64,000 nt of DNA, taken from the NCBI GenBank assembly GCA_001013295.1, contig LAZY01000028.1:1-64000 (forward strand), in the 5' to 3' direction. The DNA is from Chryseobacterium indologenes (GTDB lineage Bacteria; Bacteroidota; Bacteroidia; Flavobacteriales; Weeksellaceae). Shown piece after piece: positions 51,013 to 60,495 of this stretch; within the stretch, counting starts at the first letter, position 1; each line of letters starts with the position of its first letter. The position numbers and the translations under genes are program-made. Under the pieces are notes generated by a model. That model was not told where the DNA came from, made no database searches, and saw nothing but the letters and a program-made list of their open reading frames with translations.

Positions 51013-51141
51013 TCCGTAAATGCTTAGTTATCAAATTTTTAAAATTTGACCTTTTGTGTTCGATGTTTTAAACGTAAAATACTTAGTCTGTTTGAAATAA
51101 ACAGTCTGAAAGTGCCACAATAGGCTTGTAATCTACAATCA

Positions 51142-51324
51142 TTAAGATTTCGAATTCTCCTTAAGGTTAGAGCTTTTTTTCTCTTTTGAATTATTGTAGG
51201 TTTTTGCTACTAAATATAGCAATTCTAATATATCCTTAGCTTCTTTCTCATTTACCTGAACACCATTCTTGGCCAGAATAATAATCGCTTGTTCTACTGA
51301 AACAGTTCTATCAATGAAATTCAT
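51142..51324 (-). CDS. Small serine-recombinase companion protein (60 aa)
   Basis: A 60-residue protein, MNFIDRTVSVEQAIIILAKN, followed by GVQVNEKEAKDILELLYLVAK and a Lys/Ser-rich tail. It is homologous to the 73-aa protein at 14533. Its start lies inside the end of the recombinase gene (14-base overlap, 51311-51324), so the two are translated together. I infer an accessory or directionality role in recombination. Confidence 0.75.
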   Translation of the reverse strand: MNFIDRTVSVEQAIIILAKNGVQVNEKEAKDILELLYLVAKTYNNSKEKKSSNLKENSKS

Positions 51325-52798
51325 TTTTCCTATTGTTTTTTCGATTACTTTTTTTTGACAATATTTTTGAAAATGCTGGCTTAAATTCTAATGAAAGGTC
51401 TCCAGTTTTATAATCAATATCAATAGGAGGAATAAGATTCACAAGATGCTTTTTATCTGAAGTATCAAACTCGACAAATTTTTGGAAAATCTCACGAAAT
51501 GTCTTATTTTCCATTTGATTCATTTTATCGATTACTCTTAAATTAAGAGTAATGTCACGCTCTTCTTTCTTCAGATTTTTTGTGTTGATTTGACTTTCTT
51601 GTTTTAATTCATTATAATCATCGATCTTTAATATTCCTGCTATAAATAATTTCCTTCCTCGAGAAAGCGTTAATTTTTCCTCTTTTATCTTTCTGTCTAC
51701 TAATTGTTGAGCATACAAATAATTCGCTTTCTGAGTCTTTATATTCTGATTTTCCAAAATATTCTTAAACAACTCAATCGTGTTATCTGCTAGTATTAAT
51801 TCTTGAAGTTTATTTTGATAACTGTCATTAAGTAAAACTGCACCAATTCTAATTTTGCAACGATTGTCGCAATGGTAATAGGGATATCTATTCTGCTTAC
51901 CTTTTGAAAAACTTCCGGTAAGTTTTCGACCACAAACAGGACAAGTCAAAAAGCCTCGAAGAAAAAACATTTCTTTTAAATCATCTCTTTTAGCTGTCAT
52001 TTTTCTTTTTGTATTAATGACAGATTGAACTTGATCAAATAATGCCTCAGATATTAATGGTTCATGTAATCCCTTTATCATCTGTCTTTCATTAGAATTA
52101 AGTTTAACTGATATGATTCCACAATAAATTGGATTGCGCAAAATCCGGAAAAAGTATGATCGTGAGCATATCAATCCTTTCTCATTAGCTATTTTACTGA
52201 TTTCAGATATTTTGTGATGATTTTGAACAGCTTGACTGAAAGCCCATTTTATAATTTCAGCTTCCGGTTCTTTAGGTACAATAGCTTTTTTACCATCAAT
52301 TAAAGTTACGTTGATAAATCCTATGGGAGCTTTATTTGGATATCTACCCATTAACTTAGCTCGACGAATACCATTAGAAGTATTTTGAGCTCTTCGAGTA
52401 TTTTCTGCCTCTGGAACGGCTAAATATACAGCCAACATAACAGTACTTTCAGGCACGGAGAAATCAATAGGTTGATCGATAGCCATTGCGGTTGTCTTAT
52501 ACTTCCGAAGCTTTCCAATCATTTCGTAAGCATATTCGACATTGCGACTAAATCGATCCCATTTAATAAATAATATATTTTTATCTTCTGATGACTTCTT
52601 TTTAATTTCGGAGAATAATTCTTTCCACTCTGGACGATTGAAATTTTTAGCAGAATAGTCTTCACGATAAATTCCTTTAACTTCGATATTGTTGTATTTA
52701 CAATATTTCAATAATCTGTCTTCCTGCTCCGGTAGGGAGTAACCTTTTCTTTTTTGTTCGTCAGTACTTACTCTGACGTATAAGTAAGCTGTTTTCAT
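51311..52798 (-). CDS. Large serine recombinase
   Basis: A 495-residue site-specific recombinase. The resolvase domain (1-150) begins with YVRVSTDEQ, placing the nucleophile at Ser11, and has FIKWDRFSRN (about 75-84). The recombinase domain follows (GIRRAKLMGRYPNKAPIGF), then a zinc ribbon CPVCGRKL ... YPYYHCDNRCK and a coiled coil. All catalytic parts are present, so it may still mobilise the right-hand island. It is transcribed towards direct repeat B. Confidence 0.93.
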   Translation of the reverse strand: MKTAYLYVRVSTDEQKRKGYSLPEQEDRLLKYCKYNNIEVKGIYREDYSAKNFNRPEWKELFSEIKKKSSEDKNILFIKWDRFSRNVEYAYEMIGKLRKYKTTAMAIDQPIDFSVPESTVMLAVYLAVPEAENTRRAQNTSNGIRRAKLMGRYPNKAPIGFINVTLIDGKKAIVPKEPEAEIIKWAFSQAVQNHHKISEISKIANEKGLICSRSYFFRILRNPIYCGIISVKLNSNERQMIKGLHEPLISEALFDQVQSVINTKRKMTAKRDDLKEMFFLRGFLTCPVCGRKLTGSFSKGKQNRYPYYHCDNRCKIRIGAVLLNDSYQNKLQELILADNTIELFKNILENQNIKTQKANYLYAQQLVDRKIKEEKLTLSRGRKLFIAGILKIDDYNELKQESQINTKNLKKEERDITLNLRVIDKMNQMENKTFREIFQKFVEFDTSDKKHLVNLIPPIDIDYKTGDLSLEFKPAFSKILSKKSNRKNNRKNEFH

Positions 52799-53138
52799 AA
52801 ATGTGACGTAATTAACACCTAATTTAAAAACATTTAAGTTAGGTTTTTATACGAAATATATGCTTCAGACCAAATAATGAAACTGACAAGAATATCTTTA
52901 AATTACGGTTACTATATATTTTAATGTACCAGATTTATTTTTACACTAAAAAGAACAATTTTATTTCTCTATGGATAGTATAATTTTAAAAACAAGTAGT
53001 ATTTTATATATCTAACTTTGGTATATTATTGCCTTAATTTGCCTACTGATTTTAATGTCATTGGGCTAGCTTAGCTCTTCGAATAAATATGAATTATATG
53101 CTAAATGTTAAAAAAAATCGCATCTTTTAGAATATCGA
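52799..53138. other. A+T-rich spacer between recombinase and Gabija-like genes
   Basis: About 340 bases with no gene or RNA that I can support. It carries the upstream region of the recombinase gene and the 3' flank of the helicase gene, both on the minus strand. No clear terminator was found. Confidence 0.5.
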
Positions 53139-54824
53139 TTAAAATCTTTGAATATTTACCATATCTTTTATGATGTCTTCAACATTAACATCAAGTGTTG
53201 GAACTGAAATAAAAAGTTGATCTTTAGCACGACTTGCTCCAACATAATAAATTCTATGTTCTTCCTGCGTATAATTGTATAAATCTGGTTCATACATAAA
53301 TTTTAAATCTTTTTCTTCTTTTAAAATTAATAGAACGTTATCAAATTCATCTCCTTTTGCCTTATGGACTGTTCTGTGATAGCTTAAATCTTCAGATATA
53401 TTTACACACAAGTAGACGCTTTGGAATGTGTTGTTTTCATAAAAAATCTTTCCTTTTCCTTTTGTTGCTTTTGGAATACTATCGTTAATATTCAGTCTGA
53501 TAAATTCTGAGAATTCAAGCATAGAAAGATCTTTATAGTCATTGAATTTTGCCATTAAGATCGTTAAGTAATGTAAAGCTTTCTTTTTTCCTTCTAACCT
53601 ATTACGTCTATAATTTATTACGTTTTCTAAAACTTTTATGGCTTCTTTAAATTTAGATTGTTGCCCGAGAGCAACAGCAGTAATACACGCTGTTATTAGA
53701 TCAGCCCTTTTTTTAGTCGAGTCTTCTAACTTGATTTTCCGTAAAAGCTTATCGTCCATTCCAGAGCCGTTTATTTCTGATTTCATAGCATTGGAAGTGA
53801 TATTATTTCTAGATAATGTATATACATACCCATCAGGACAAGAGGTTTTAGCTCTTCTCAGAGCTTCGACCATATCACCCACGTAAAGTACTGGTTTTGA
53901 TATAGAAACCGTTCTATGATAATCTTGAGGAAGATCTTGCCTGATAATATTTAGGAAATCAATGATTTCATTAGTGCTTCTGCGATTAAATTTTAAAAAA
54001 TAATGCTCCATTTCAGGTAATGTAAACCCATCGAAAAGTGCAGGTGTTGCACCTTGAAATGCATATATGGATTGCGCTACATCACCGATGATTCCAATTG
54101 TAGAACCAGTTGATAACTTTTCGATTATGTTTACCTGTATAGGGTTGCTATCCTGAAATTCATCAATAAATACGTAAGGGAACTTCTTATTGATTATTTT
54201 AATAACAAAAGGAAACTTTTTGATAATCTGATAGGCAAAAAACAATACATCATCATGATGAAGTATACCCCTTTGCCAAGTCATTTTTTTGTAATCAAAA
54301 TATGAGCTGTTTTTAATAGGATAACCCCCAAATCTGAAAGGATAATCTGTTCTGACAATCAATTCATCGTCTACTAGTAACCATCTGAGTCTTTCAAAGG
54401 CGTAAGTAATTAAATTATCATCGGTAATTCTTTTTTGACCGGTTAATGCCTTCCACTCCTGCAAAAATGAGTAATCAGAAACTATAATATCTGTATGACC
54501 ATCTAGCGAGCTGACATCAAAATCATATTCTTCAGCAATGAATGATAGATAAGGTTTAATTATATGGGAATAAAAGAAACTGTGAATTGTCAATACTTCA
54601 ACCTGAGTTGCCGAGCTTCCAAGCCTTGTTAAAACTGTTTCAGCTGCAATATTGGTATATGTAATGCAAAGAATCTTCTTTGCGCCGGAAATTAGTGTGG
54701 AATTTCTTGTAACATTTTTAATGTGCTCAACCAGCCAGTGCGTTTTACCAGCACCAGGTCCAGCCTTAACTTTAAAATGTTTATTAATCTCTATTAAGGA
54801 ATCTGATGATATTTCTACTGGCAT
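53139..54824 (-). CDS. gajB: UvrD/Rep-like helicase, Gabija GajB type
   Basis: A 561-residue superfamily 1 helicase. Walker A is AGPGAGKTHW (about residues 21-30), motif Ia is CITYTNIAAE, Walker B is VFIDEFQDSNP (about 218-228), then GDVAQSIYAFQGA and FNRRSTNEI. The late motifs are VHKAKGDEFDNVLLI and YVGASRAKDQLFIS. It overlaps the OLD-type nuclease gene by 10 bases. The pair matches the Gabija defence system, where the helicase-like partner senses nucleotide depletion or DNA ends and activates GajA. Symbol assigned by context and homology read by eye. Confidence 0.85.
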   Translation of the reverse strand: MPVEISSDSLIEINKHFKVKAGPGAGKTHWLVEHIKNVTRNSTLISGAKKILCITYTNIAAETVLTRLGSSATQVEVLTIHSFFYSHIIKPYLSFIAEEYDFDVSSLDGHTDIIVSDYSFLQEWKALTGQKRITDDNLITYAFERLRWLLVDDELIVRTDYPFRFGGYPIKNSSYFDYKKMTWQRGILHHDDVLFFAYQIIKKFPFVIKIINKKFPYVFIDEFQDSNPIQVNIIEKLSTGSTIGIIGDVAQSIYAFQGATPALFDGFTLPEMEHYFLKFNRRSTNEIIDFLNIIRQDLPQDYHRTVSISKPVLYVGDMVEALRRAKTSCPDGYVYTLSRNNITSNAMKSEINGSGMDDKLLRKIKLEDSTKKRADLITACITAVALGQQSKFKEAIKVLENVINYRRNRLEGKKKALHYLTILMAKFNDYKDLSMLEFSEFIRLNINDSIPKATKGKGKIFYENNTFQSVYLCVNISEDLSYHRTVHKAKGDEFDNVLLILKEEKDLKFMYEPDLYNYTQEEHRIYYVGASRAKDQLFISVPTLDVNVEDIIKDMVNIQRF

Positions 54825-56893
54825 AACTTTTCTATTGCATCTTTAATATATTGAGGAACATTGAACTCTACATATTCTTCAGTACCTTTTTTTAATAAAT
54901 TATCCTTTAGCACAACTGCCAATTCTAAAGCATTTTCGCCTTTACCAATGGAATTAAGATATCTTGCTGCAATTATCGATCTTTTCTTACCATCTAAATC
55001 AAGCGAGGTGTTGAGAGTAATGCCGGAAATTATTCTCTCATTCTCATCACTTTCACGTAGGATTTCAAAGAAATTTTCAAGTGTTGAATCTTCGTGATCG
55101 TACAAATCCATTAGACGTTCTAGCTCATTTCTATTTTTCATAGAATCCGTTAGAATTAGTTTTAATGATGGATTTGAAAATGCTATTTCATATTCCAATG
55201 TTTTTCCTAACTCCGAATCTTGAGAATATACTGTAATGTTCGGGTGAGTCTCCCGCTGATATTCGTTGCTAAAAGAATTTTGCTGGTAATCGAAGGTTTC
55301 AGCTTCACTATTATATTCAAATGGATAACACTTCTGAAAATTTGATCTTTCTACTGTTCTGTTTTTTCTTTCAGGATCCTTGTCAGTCATACATACGACA
55401 GGTTTTGATATTGAGAAATCTTTTTCAGAATCGAATAAATAAAGAAAATGTTTAAAATATCTTCCTCCAACATTAATGACACTTACATGATGGTCTTCTA
55501 AAGATTTATCTTCGTAACCTGCGAATACCGTCGCAAGGATTTGTTCGGCAAGTCCTTCAACAAATAGTACCTTTTGACTAAAAAGCATATCTGACTTACT
55601 TGCATCCAAAAATCTCTCAACATACTTCTTGCTATGATCTAAAGGTTGACCTTCCGCATTAACAAATGTTTTTCCGGGATATGCCACAATAGTTTCTCCT
55701 TCATTATTGTGCAGGCAAATAATTTCATCTAGCCCAACGGCGGATGTTATATGTGTTGAATGTGTTGTGACAAAGATTTGTCTTACTTTTCTTTTAGTTT
55801 TATTTTCATCGAGAAATTTTAAAAACTTGAATTGCATTGCCGGATGTAGATGAGCTTCTGGCTCTTCGATAGCCAGCATTGAAAATATTTTTGCATTGCT
55901 ATCCAAATAATTAACGTCATTATTGACCTGCATTTTTGCTAAAAGAAGAGACATGTAAATTAAATTGTTGTAACCAAGACCATTGCGTGTTGCAGGAATT
56001 TTTATTCCTGTCTCATATTCTACAATTAACTTTAGAACACTATACAACTCTGTCTCTGATATTACTCCTTCAAAATCTGGAACAGCATTGTTAAATGACG
56101 CTCCCGTATCTTTTGCATAAGATAATATTTCTTCCTTTCCTGATGCAATTCTCCTGTGTAACAAACCTACTAATTCTTCAGCTTTTTCAGAAAACTCAAT
56201 TTTTCTTTCTTTAATATCCATATGTTTCTCAGGTGCTGTTTTTGTTGGATGGATTTTGATATCATAATCCATGAAAAAATCAAAAACATCTCGCAGCAAA
56301 GTATTTCGCCCCGTCAGCATATCTCTCTCGACGTCCCTTATAGCATCTAAAAATTGAAAATCAAATTTTTGTAATGAGTCTACGTCTGCTGTGGATTGAT
56401 TGACAACATTTCCTCCCCAAATCTTTACTACATAAAGTCTTAGGAAATCATGCTTAATCGTATTCCAAATATTTTTATTTTGGTTTTCATTCTCAGGAAT
56501 TTCCCTAACTAAGGTTTGGTAATTCTCGACATGCTTTTCGGGAAGAAAGAATTCATATGTTAATTTTGCTTCGTAATCTTCCTCTAATCTGGTTAGCCAA
56601 GTTGAAACGGTTACTAAGTCATCCTCCGTTTCATAAGATCCTTTTTTGATTGTTATTTCAATGCTTACTTTTGGAGGAGAAGTCAATAAATGTGCGGTCG
56701 GAATAAGTTTGTAAAAGTCGTCAATATTAAGACGTTTTGACTTTGAATTATCCATAACTAAGGAAAGAGCGGAAACCAAATTTGATTTTCCGGCATTGTT
56801 ATGACCTATTACTACATTGATGCCGTCATTAAAATCGACTGTAGTATTTTCAAAATTCCTGAAATTGGTAATTTTAATCTGAGATATGTACAT
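54815..56893 (-). CDS. gajA: OLD-family ATPase-TOPRIM nuclease, Gabija GajA type
   Basis: A 692-residue protein. The ABC-type ATPase half begins FRNFENTTVDF and has Walker A GHNNAGKSN (about 30-38), and IEEPEAHLHPAMQ as Walker B with signature-type residues. The TOPRIM nuclease half has LFVEGLAEQI (about 440) and CMTDKDPER (about 498), the Glu and Asp-x-Asp metal sites. GajA of the type system is about 580 residues; the excess is mostly in the ATPase insert and C-terminus. It is expected to nick phage DNA when nucleotides fall. Confidence 0.85.
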   Translation of the reverse strand: MYISQIKITNFRNFENTTVDFNDGINVVIGHNNAGKSNLVSALSLVMDNSKSKRLNIDDFYKLIPTAHLLTSPPKVSIEITIKKGSYETEDDLVTVSTWLTRLEEDYEAKLTYEFFLPEKHVENYQTLVREIPENENQNKNIWNTIKHDFLRLYVVKIWGGNVVNQSTADVDSLQKFDFQFLDAIRDVERDMLTGRNTLLRDVFDFFMDYDIKIHPTKTAPEKHMDIKERKIEFSEKAEELVGLLHRRIASGKEEILSYAKDTGASFNNAVPDFEGVISETELYSVLKLIVEYETGIKIPATRNGLGYNNLIYMSLLLAKMQVNNDVNYLDSNAKIFSMLAIEEPEAHLHPAMQFKFLKFLDENKTKRKVRQIFVTTHSTHITSAVGLDEIICLHNNEGETIVAYPGKTFVNAEGQPLDHSKKYVERFLDASKSDMLFSQKVLFVEGLAEQILATVFAGYEDKSLEDHHVSVINVGGRYFKHFLYLFDSEKDFSISKPVVCMTDKDPERKNRTVERSNFQKCYPFEYNSEAETFDYQQNSFSNEYQRETHPNITVYSQDSELGKTLEYEIAFSNPSLKLILTDSMKNRNELERLMDLYDHEDSTLENFFEILRESDENERIISGITLNTSLDLDGKKRSIIAARYLNSIGKGENALELAVVLKDNLLKKGTEEYVEFNVPQYIKDAIEKLCQ

Positions 56894-57218
56894 GGTTAGT
56901 TAAGTTGAAATGTAAAAAAGTAAAATTATTAAATTTTATATACTTAATTTAAAGTCTTGAATAAGCTTTGCTAATTTATTTAATTTCCCTACTGAATTAT
57001 TACGGTTTTCCATAATTTATAGAAAAAAAAGTTTTTAAATTTACAGCACTTTTTAGATGTTTAGACAAAATATAAAACAGCAAATTAAAAATTTGTAATA
57101 ATTATTAAGTCACATTTTTTAAGTGAATTTTTAATTAGCTATTTTCATCGTTGATCATGCAGTTAAGACTCAGGGAAAGTCTTTTACTTTAAAAAGAAAT
57201 TATAATAAAAAACTAATA
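56894..57218. other. Divergent intergenic region between gajA and the AAA-HEPN gene
   Basis: 325 A+T-rich bases that must hold promoters in both directions. I found no exact TAnnTTTG on either strand at a sensible distance, and no RNA gene. Confidence 0.5.
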
Positions 57219-59525
57219 ATGAGATTAATAGACGTTCTTGGTCTTAAAAACTTTAGAATATTTGATGATGTAGAAGGATTTCAGGAGGAAATGTCTTCTA
57301 TAAACATACTAACTGGAGCAAATAATTCAGGCAAAAGCTCAATTATTAAATTCCTTCAGCTTTTAAGAGATAGTATTAAAGAAGGGCAATCAGTGTTTGA
57401 TCTTGATTTGAGTTTACAAGAACATTTATTAGGAGATTTTGACAATGTTTTGCACAATAGTAAGAATAATAGAATGCAAATTTCTCTTCCTTTTACATTT
57501 TTAGGATTGACTAATTTGTTTGTTTCATTATCTTTTGATGTACAATCTAATCAAAAATATAAAGCAAAATTAAGAGAAATCAAGGTACTTGATAATGAAG
57601 ATGAATCACTTTTGTTTTCTTTTGCATATAAAAAAGCTACTGACAATGATTTAGCGATAGATGATATTGAGTACAAAAAAGAAAAAGAAGAAAACGAAAA
57701 AAAATTCGAAGCTTATAAGAAAAATTCTGAAGATGTTATTTTTTCACAATATGTACCAATTCTACCTTATAACCAGCTTCAAGGATTTGTCGAATGGACT
57801 ATTAACTTTGGAAAGCTTAAGAAAGAATTAAAAAACGTATACAGATTCTATAAAATTTATGAAGATAATGACAATAGTGTAGAGTGGTTGGAGGATATGG
57901 ATGGTATCGCATCTAAAGAACATGTTCCATTTGTTCCGTCCGTACTCATTAAATCCTTTAAAGACAATATTAATCTAAGTTCTTGGACTATATTTGTTGA
58001 TGGATTGCAAGATAATATTGTTAGTGATAGGGCAGTAATCAGAGAGAGTGATTTTGAAGTAGATGATTTTACTCCACCTCCAACAGTAGAAGAAATTCTT
58101 TATCTGGCTTCTGTTAATATCATCAAGCAGAAAGTATTTTGGATAGAAACAGATAAAAATAATCTTCAATATAATGTAATTGAAAATTGTTTTAAAAGTG
58201 CTTGGGATCTTTTGCAGCAAAGGATTTTAACGGTTAACTATCTTTCAGCGGTAAAAGAAAAGAATGCTAGAGTTTATTCTGCATCTAGTAACTCTCCATT
58301 TATAAATTTACTTAAAGATTACCATGCATTTGAATCAAGTTTTCCTTTCATGGAAAAGTATTTAAAAAAATTCGAAATAGGATTAAATATTAGCATTGAT
58401 TTTCAGGTAAAGCTTCAATTAATCTCTATTTCAGTTACTAATTTTGATGGAAGTCATCGTGAGCTAGTTGATTTTGGGTATGGTATTAAACAATTGATTT
58501 TGATATTAATTCAAATTTGTGTGCAGGCAAAACGAAATAGAAGGGAAAAAGAGGTTCCTGATAATGAATATGGTTATCATATGGAGATTTATTATCTTCC
58601 AAGTTTGCTTCTTATCGAAGAACCGGAAGCTAATCTGCACCCTAAGTGGCAGTCACTTCTTGCAGAAATGTTTTTAGAGGCCAATGACAAATTTAATATC
58701 CAATTAATAATCGAAACTCACAGTGAATATCTTATTCGTAATTTTCAGAATTTAGTAGCTGCAAAGAAGCTTAAAGGCAAAAGAGTAAAATTATTTTATC
58801 TTAGGAATAAAGCGAAGTCTAATACTAATATCGAACAAATGTCATCTTTAAGTATCTCTGATGACGGCAGTATCGATTATAATGTATTTGATAGTGGTTT
58901 TTTTGATGAAACAACCAGTTTAGAACATAGTCTCCTGAATATTCAATTTGTTAATGATTTTAATAATTTGAAAGAAAAAAGTGTCCAAGATGATGAAAGA
59001 ATCAATGATCTTGAATTGCGAATTGATGAGTATGTTAATAAGTTAGATATCTCGGTTTATGAGGGAATTATTTCTAACAATTTTGATATCCATAAATTAA
59101 ATAGTACCACTGTTAAATACCTATCTTCTGCTGAACTTTTGCTTGCTACGACAGATTTAAATAGTGATTTCTCGCCTGTTATTATCCAGTATGGAAGAGC
59201 AATCGAGAATGAGCTGCAGATTTTGTTTTCTCCACTGAGAATACCCGGCTTGACATTGGCAAAAATGCAGGGTTCGCTAGAAAAATTTAAATCAGGTAGA
59301 ACACGTCGTGTGAGTTGCAATCCTTCTGAACTTAATAATTTGAGACAACATTTATCTACAATATTTAATAATGCAAATAATTTAAAAATTAATCTGCTTG
59401 AGCGCTTAAGAATTCAGAGGAATTCTGCGGCTCACCCTGGACAGACAAAATCTAAACAAGAAGCAGAGAATTATATTTTGATTGCAAATGAATTTTTAAT
59501 AAGATGGATTTTAGAAAAAATATAA
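57219..59525 (+). CDS. AAA-type ATPase fused to a HEPN-like C-terminal domain
   Basis: A 768-residue protein. The first 560 residues are an SMC/OLD-like ATPase: Walker A GANNSGKSS (about 33-41), a long coiled insert, GYGIKQLILILIQ, Walker B LLIEEPEANLHPKWQ (about 464) and the H-loop IIETHSEYLIR. There is no TOPRIM domain after it. Instead residues 625-768 form a helical domain, SAELLLATTDLNSDFSPVII then QYGRAIENELQILF, ending in QRNSAAHPGQTKS. Arg734-Asn-x3-His739 is the R-x4-H motif of HEPN ribonucleases. I infer an ATPase-gated RNase of a defence system. It has its own divergent promoter region. Confidence 0.75.
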   Translation: MRLIDVLGLKNFRIFDDVEGFQEEMSSINILTGANNSGKSSIIKFLQLLRDSIKEGQSVFDLDLSLQEHLLGDFDNVLHNSKNNRMQISLPFTFLGLTNLFVSLSFDVQSNQKYKAKLREIKVLDNEDESLLFSFAYKKATDNDLAIDDIEYKKEKEENEKKFEAYKKNSEDVIFSQYVPILPYNQLQGFVEWTINFGKLKKELKNVYRFYKIYEDNDNSVEWLEDMDGIASKEHVPFVPSVLIKSFKDNINLSSWTIFVDGLQDNIVSDRAVIRESDFEVDDFTPPPTVEEILYLASVNIIKQKVFWIETDKNNLQYNVIENCFKSAWDLLQQRILTVNYLSAVKEKNARVYSASSNSPFINLLKDYHAFESSFPFMEKYLKKFEIGLNISIDFQVKLQLISISVTNFDGSHRELVDFGYGIKQLILILIQICVQAKRNRREKEVPDNEYGYHMEIYYLPSLLLIEEPEANLHPKWQSLLAEMFLEANDKFNIQLIIETHSEYLIRNFQNLVAAKKLKGKRVKLFYLRNKAKSNTNIEQMSSLSISDDGSIDYNVFDSGFFDETTSLEHSLLNIQFVNDFNNLKEKSVQDDERINDLELRIDEYVNKLDISVYEGIISNNFDIHKLNSTTVKYLSSAELLLATTDLNSDFSPVIIQYGRAIENELQILFSPLRIPGLTLAKMQGSLEKFKSGRTRRVSCNPSELNNLRQHLSTIFNNANNLKINLLERLRIQRNSAAHPGQTKSKQEAENYILIANEFLIRWILEKI

Positions 59526-59544
59526 TTTTTCTAAAAAAATTCAT

Positions 59545-59980
59545 TCATTTAATTTTAACTTCTTCAAAAGCTTTAACAATATGTTTATTTCTGGGATTAT
59601 TGTAGGATGGATTTTCTTGAATATATCTGTAATCCTGATGTAATGTAGGAATTGCAACACCTGATCGCATTATAGCATTTCTGGTTTGATAAGGAAGTTT
59701 AAAAAAATGCAATGGCTGATTTCAATTCATTTTCAGATATTTCTTTTCTCATATTTGTTGCACTACAACCATTTCCTTTGTGGACAAATTTAACTGTGAT
59801 ATAATCGAAAAGAATCAGATCTTTAGTATTTATCCTAAATGCTCGTTTAGCTTTTTCAGGGTCATAGCCATTTTCTTTTATTTGCTTAAAGTGCAGCGGG
59901 AATTTCTTATCAGTGATGTCTACGAATCCATTATTTAGTAAAATCTGAGCAAGTTCTTCGGATGCGTAATAGTTTTTCAT
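59545..59980 (-). pseudogene. Small soluble protein gene with a homopolymer frameshift
   Basis: The minus strand encodes 93 residues from ATG 59980 (MKNYYASEELAQILLNNGFV) and stops at TAA just after a run of seven T (plus-strand A-run near 59702-59708). With six T the frame continues AFFKLPYQTRNAIMRSGVAI then PTLHQDYRYIQ, and ends naturally at TGA (59545-59547), giving about 143 residues. The extension is clearly protein-like, so the break is recent or a sequencing error. I do not know the family; it looks cytoplasmic and helical. Confidence 0.7.
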
Positions 59981-60255
59981 TATAATTTATGTTTCTAAAT
60001 GATGCTTTATAAAAAAATATTGCTTTATTTAAAATTAAGTAAAATTTGGAAAATGACAAGCTATTTTGTTCTTAAAATAACTAAACGATAAGGTATACAG
60101 TTTTAAGTTGATTATTCTTTATGATAAACTCAAGAGTAATTCCTTGGCTCGTCTTACCTTTAAATTCATAAACATTAATCTATACTGTATTTGTTTAAGC
60201 AAGATAACATCCATTGGTTAACTTTTGCAAGCCCAGAAAAACGTGAAAAAACTTG

Positions 60256-60395
60256 TGGGTATCCAATTATGTTAAAGATTAGATCAACTTACCTCTTCCG
60301 TTTACAGACTTTGGAATACAATCAGAAGAAAAGTTCAAAGCTGAAATGTCTACTCATTTAAATTTCTTTAATCGAGGGACTCTTAAAGACTCATT
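60256..60395 (+). pseudogene. Remnant of a second putAbiC-type gene
   Basis: Reads WVSNYVKD, a stop, then INLPLPFTDFGIQSEEKFKA followed by EMSTHLNFF and TLKDSFD. This aligns with the last 45 residues of the protein at 6720-7814 (WITNDYIKD, NLPLSFADFGIQPEEKFKA, PNFFDWLTLRNS). It holds an internal stop and small deletions, and nothing of the first 310 codons precedes it. The surrounding 515 bases (59981-60495) contain no other gene. Confidence 0.8.
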
Positions 60396-60495
60396 TGATT
60401 TACTATTTTTTTTTTGGAATAGGAAAATTTGCGGTTACTTAAATAAAATTTGACAAATAATTTTAAGTAAATTAGCTATACAAATTATTAGTTAA

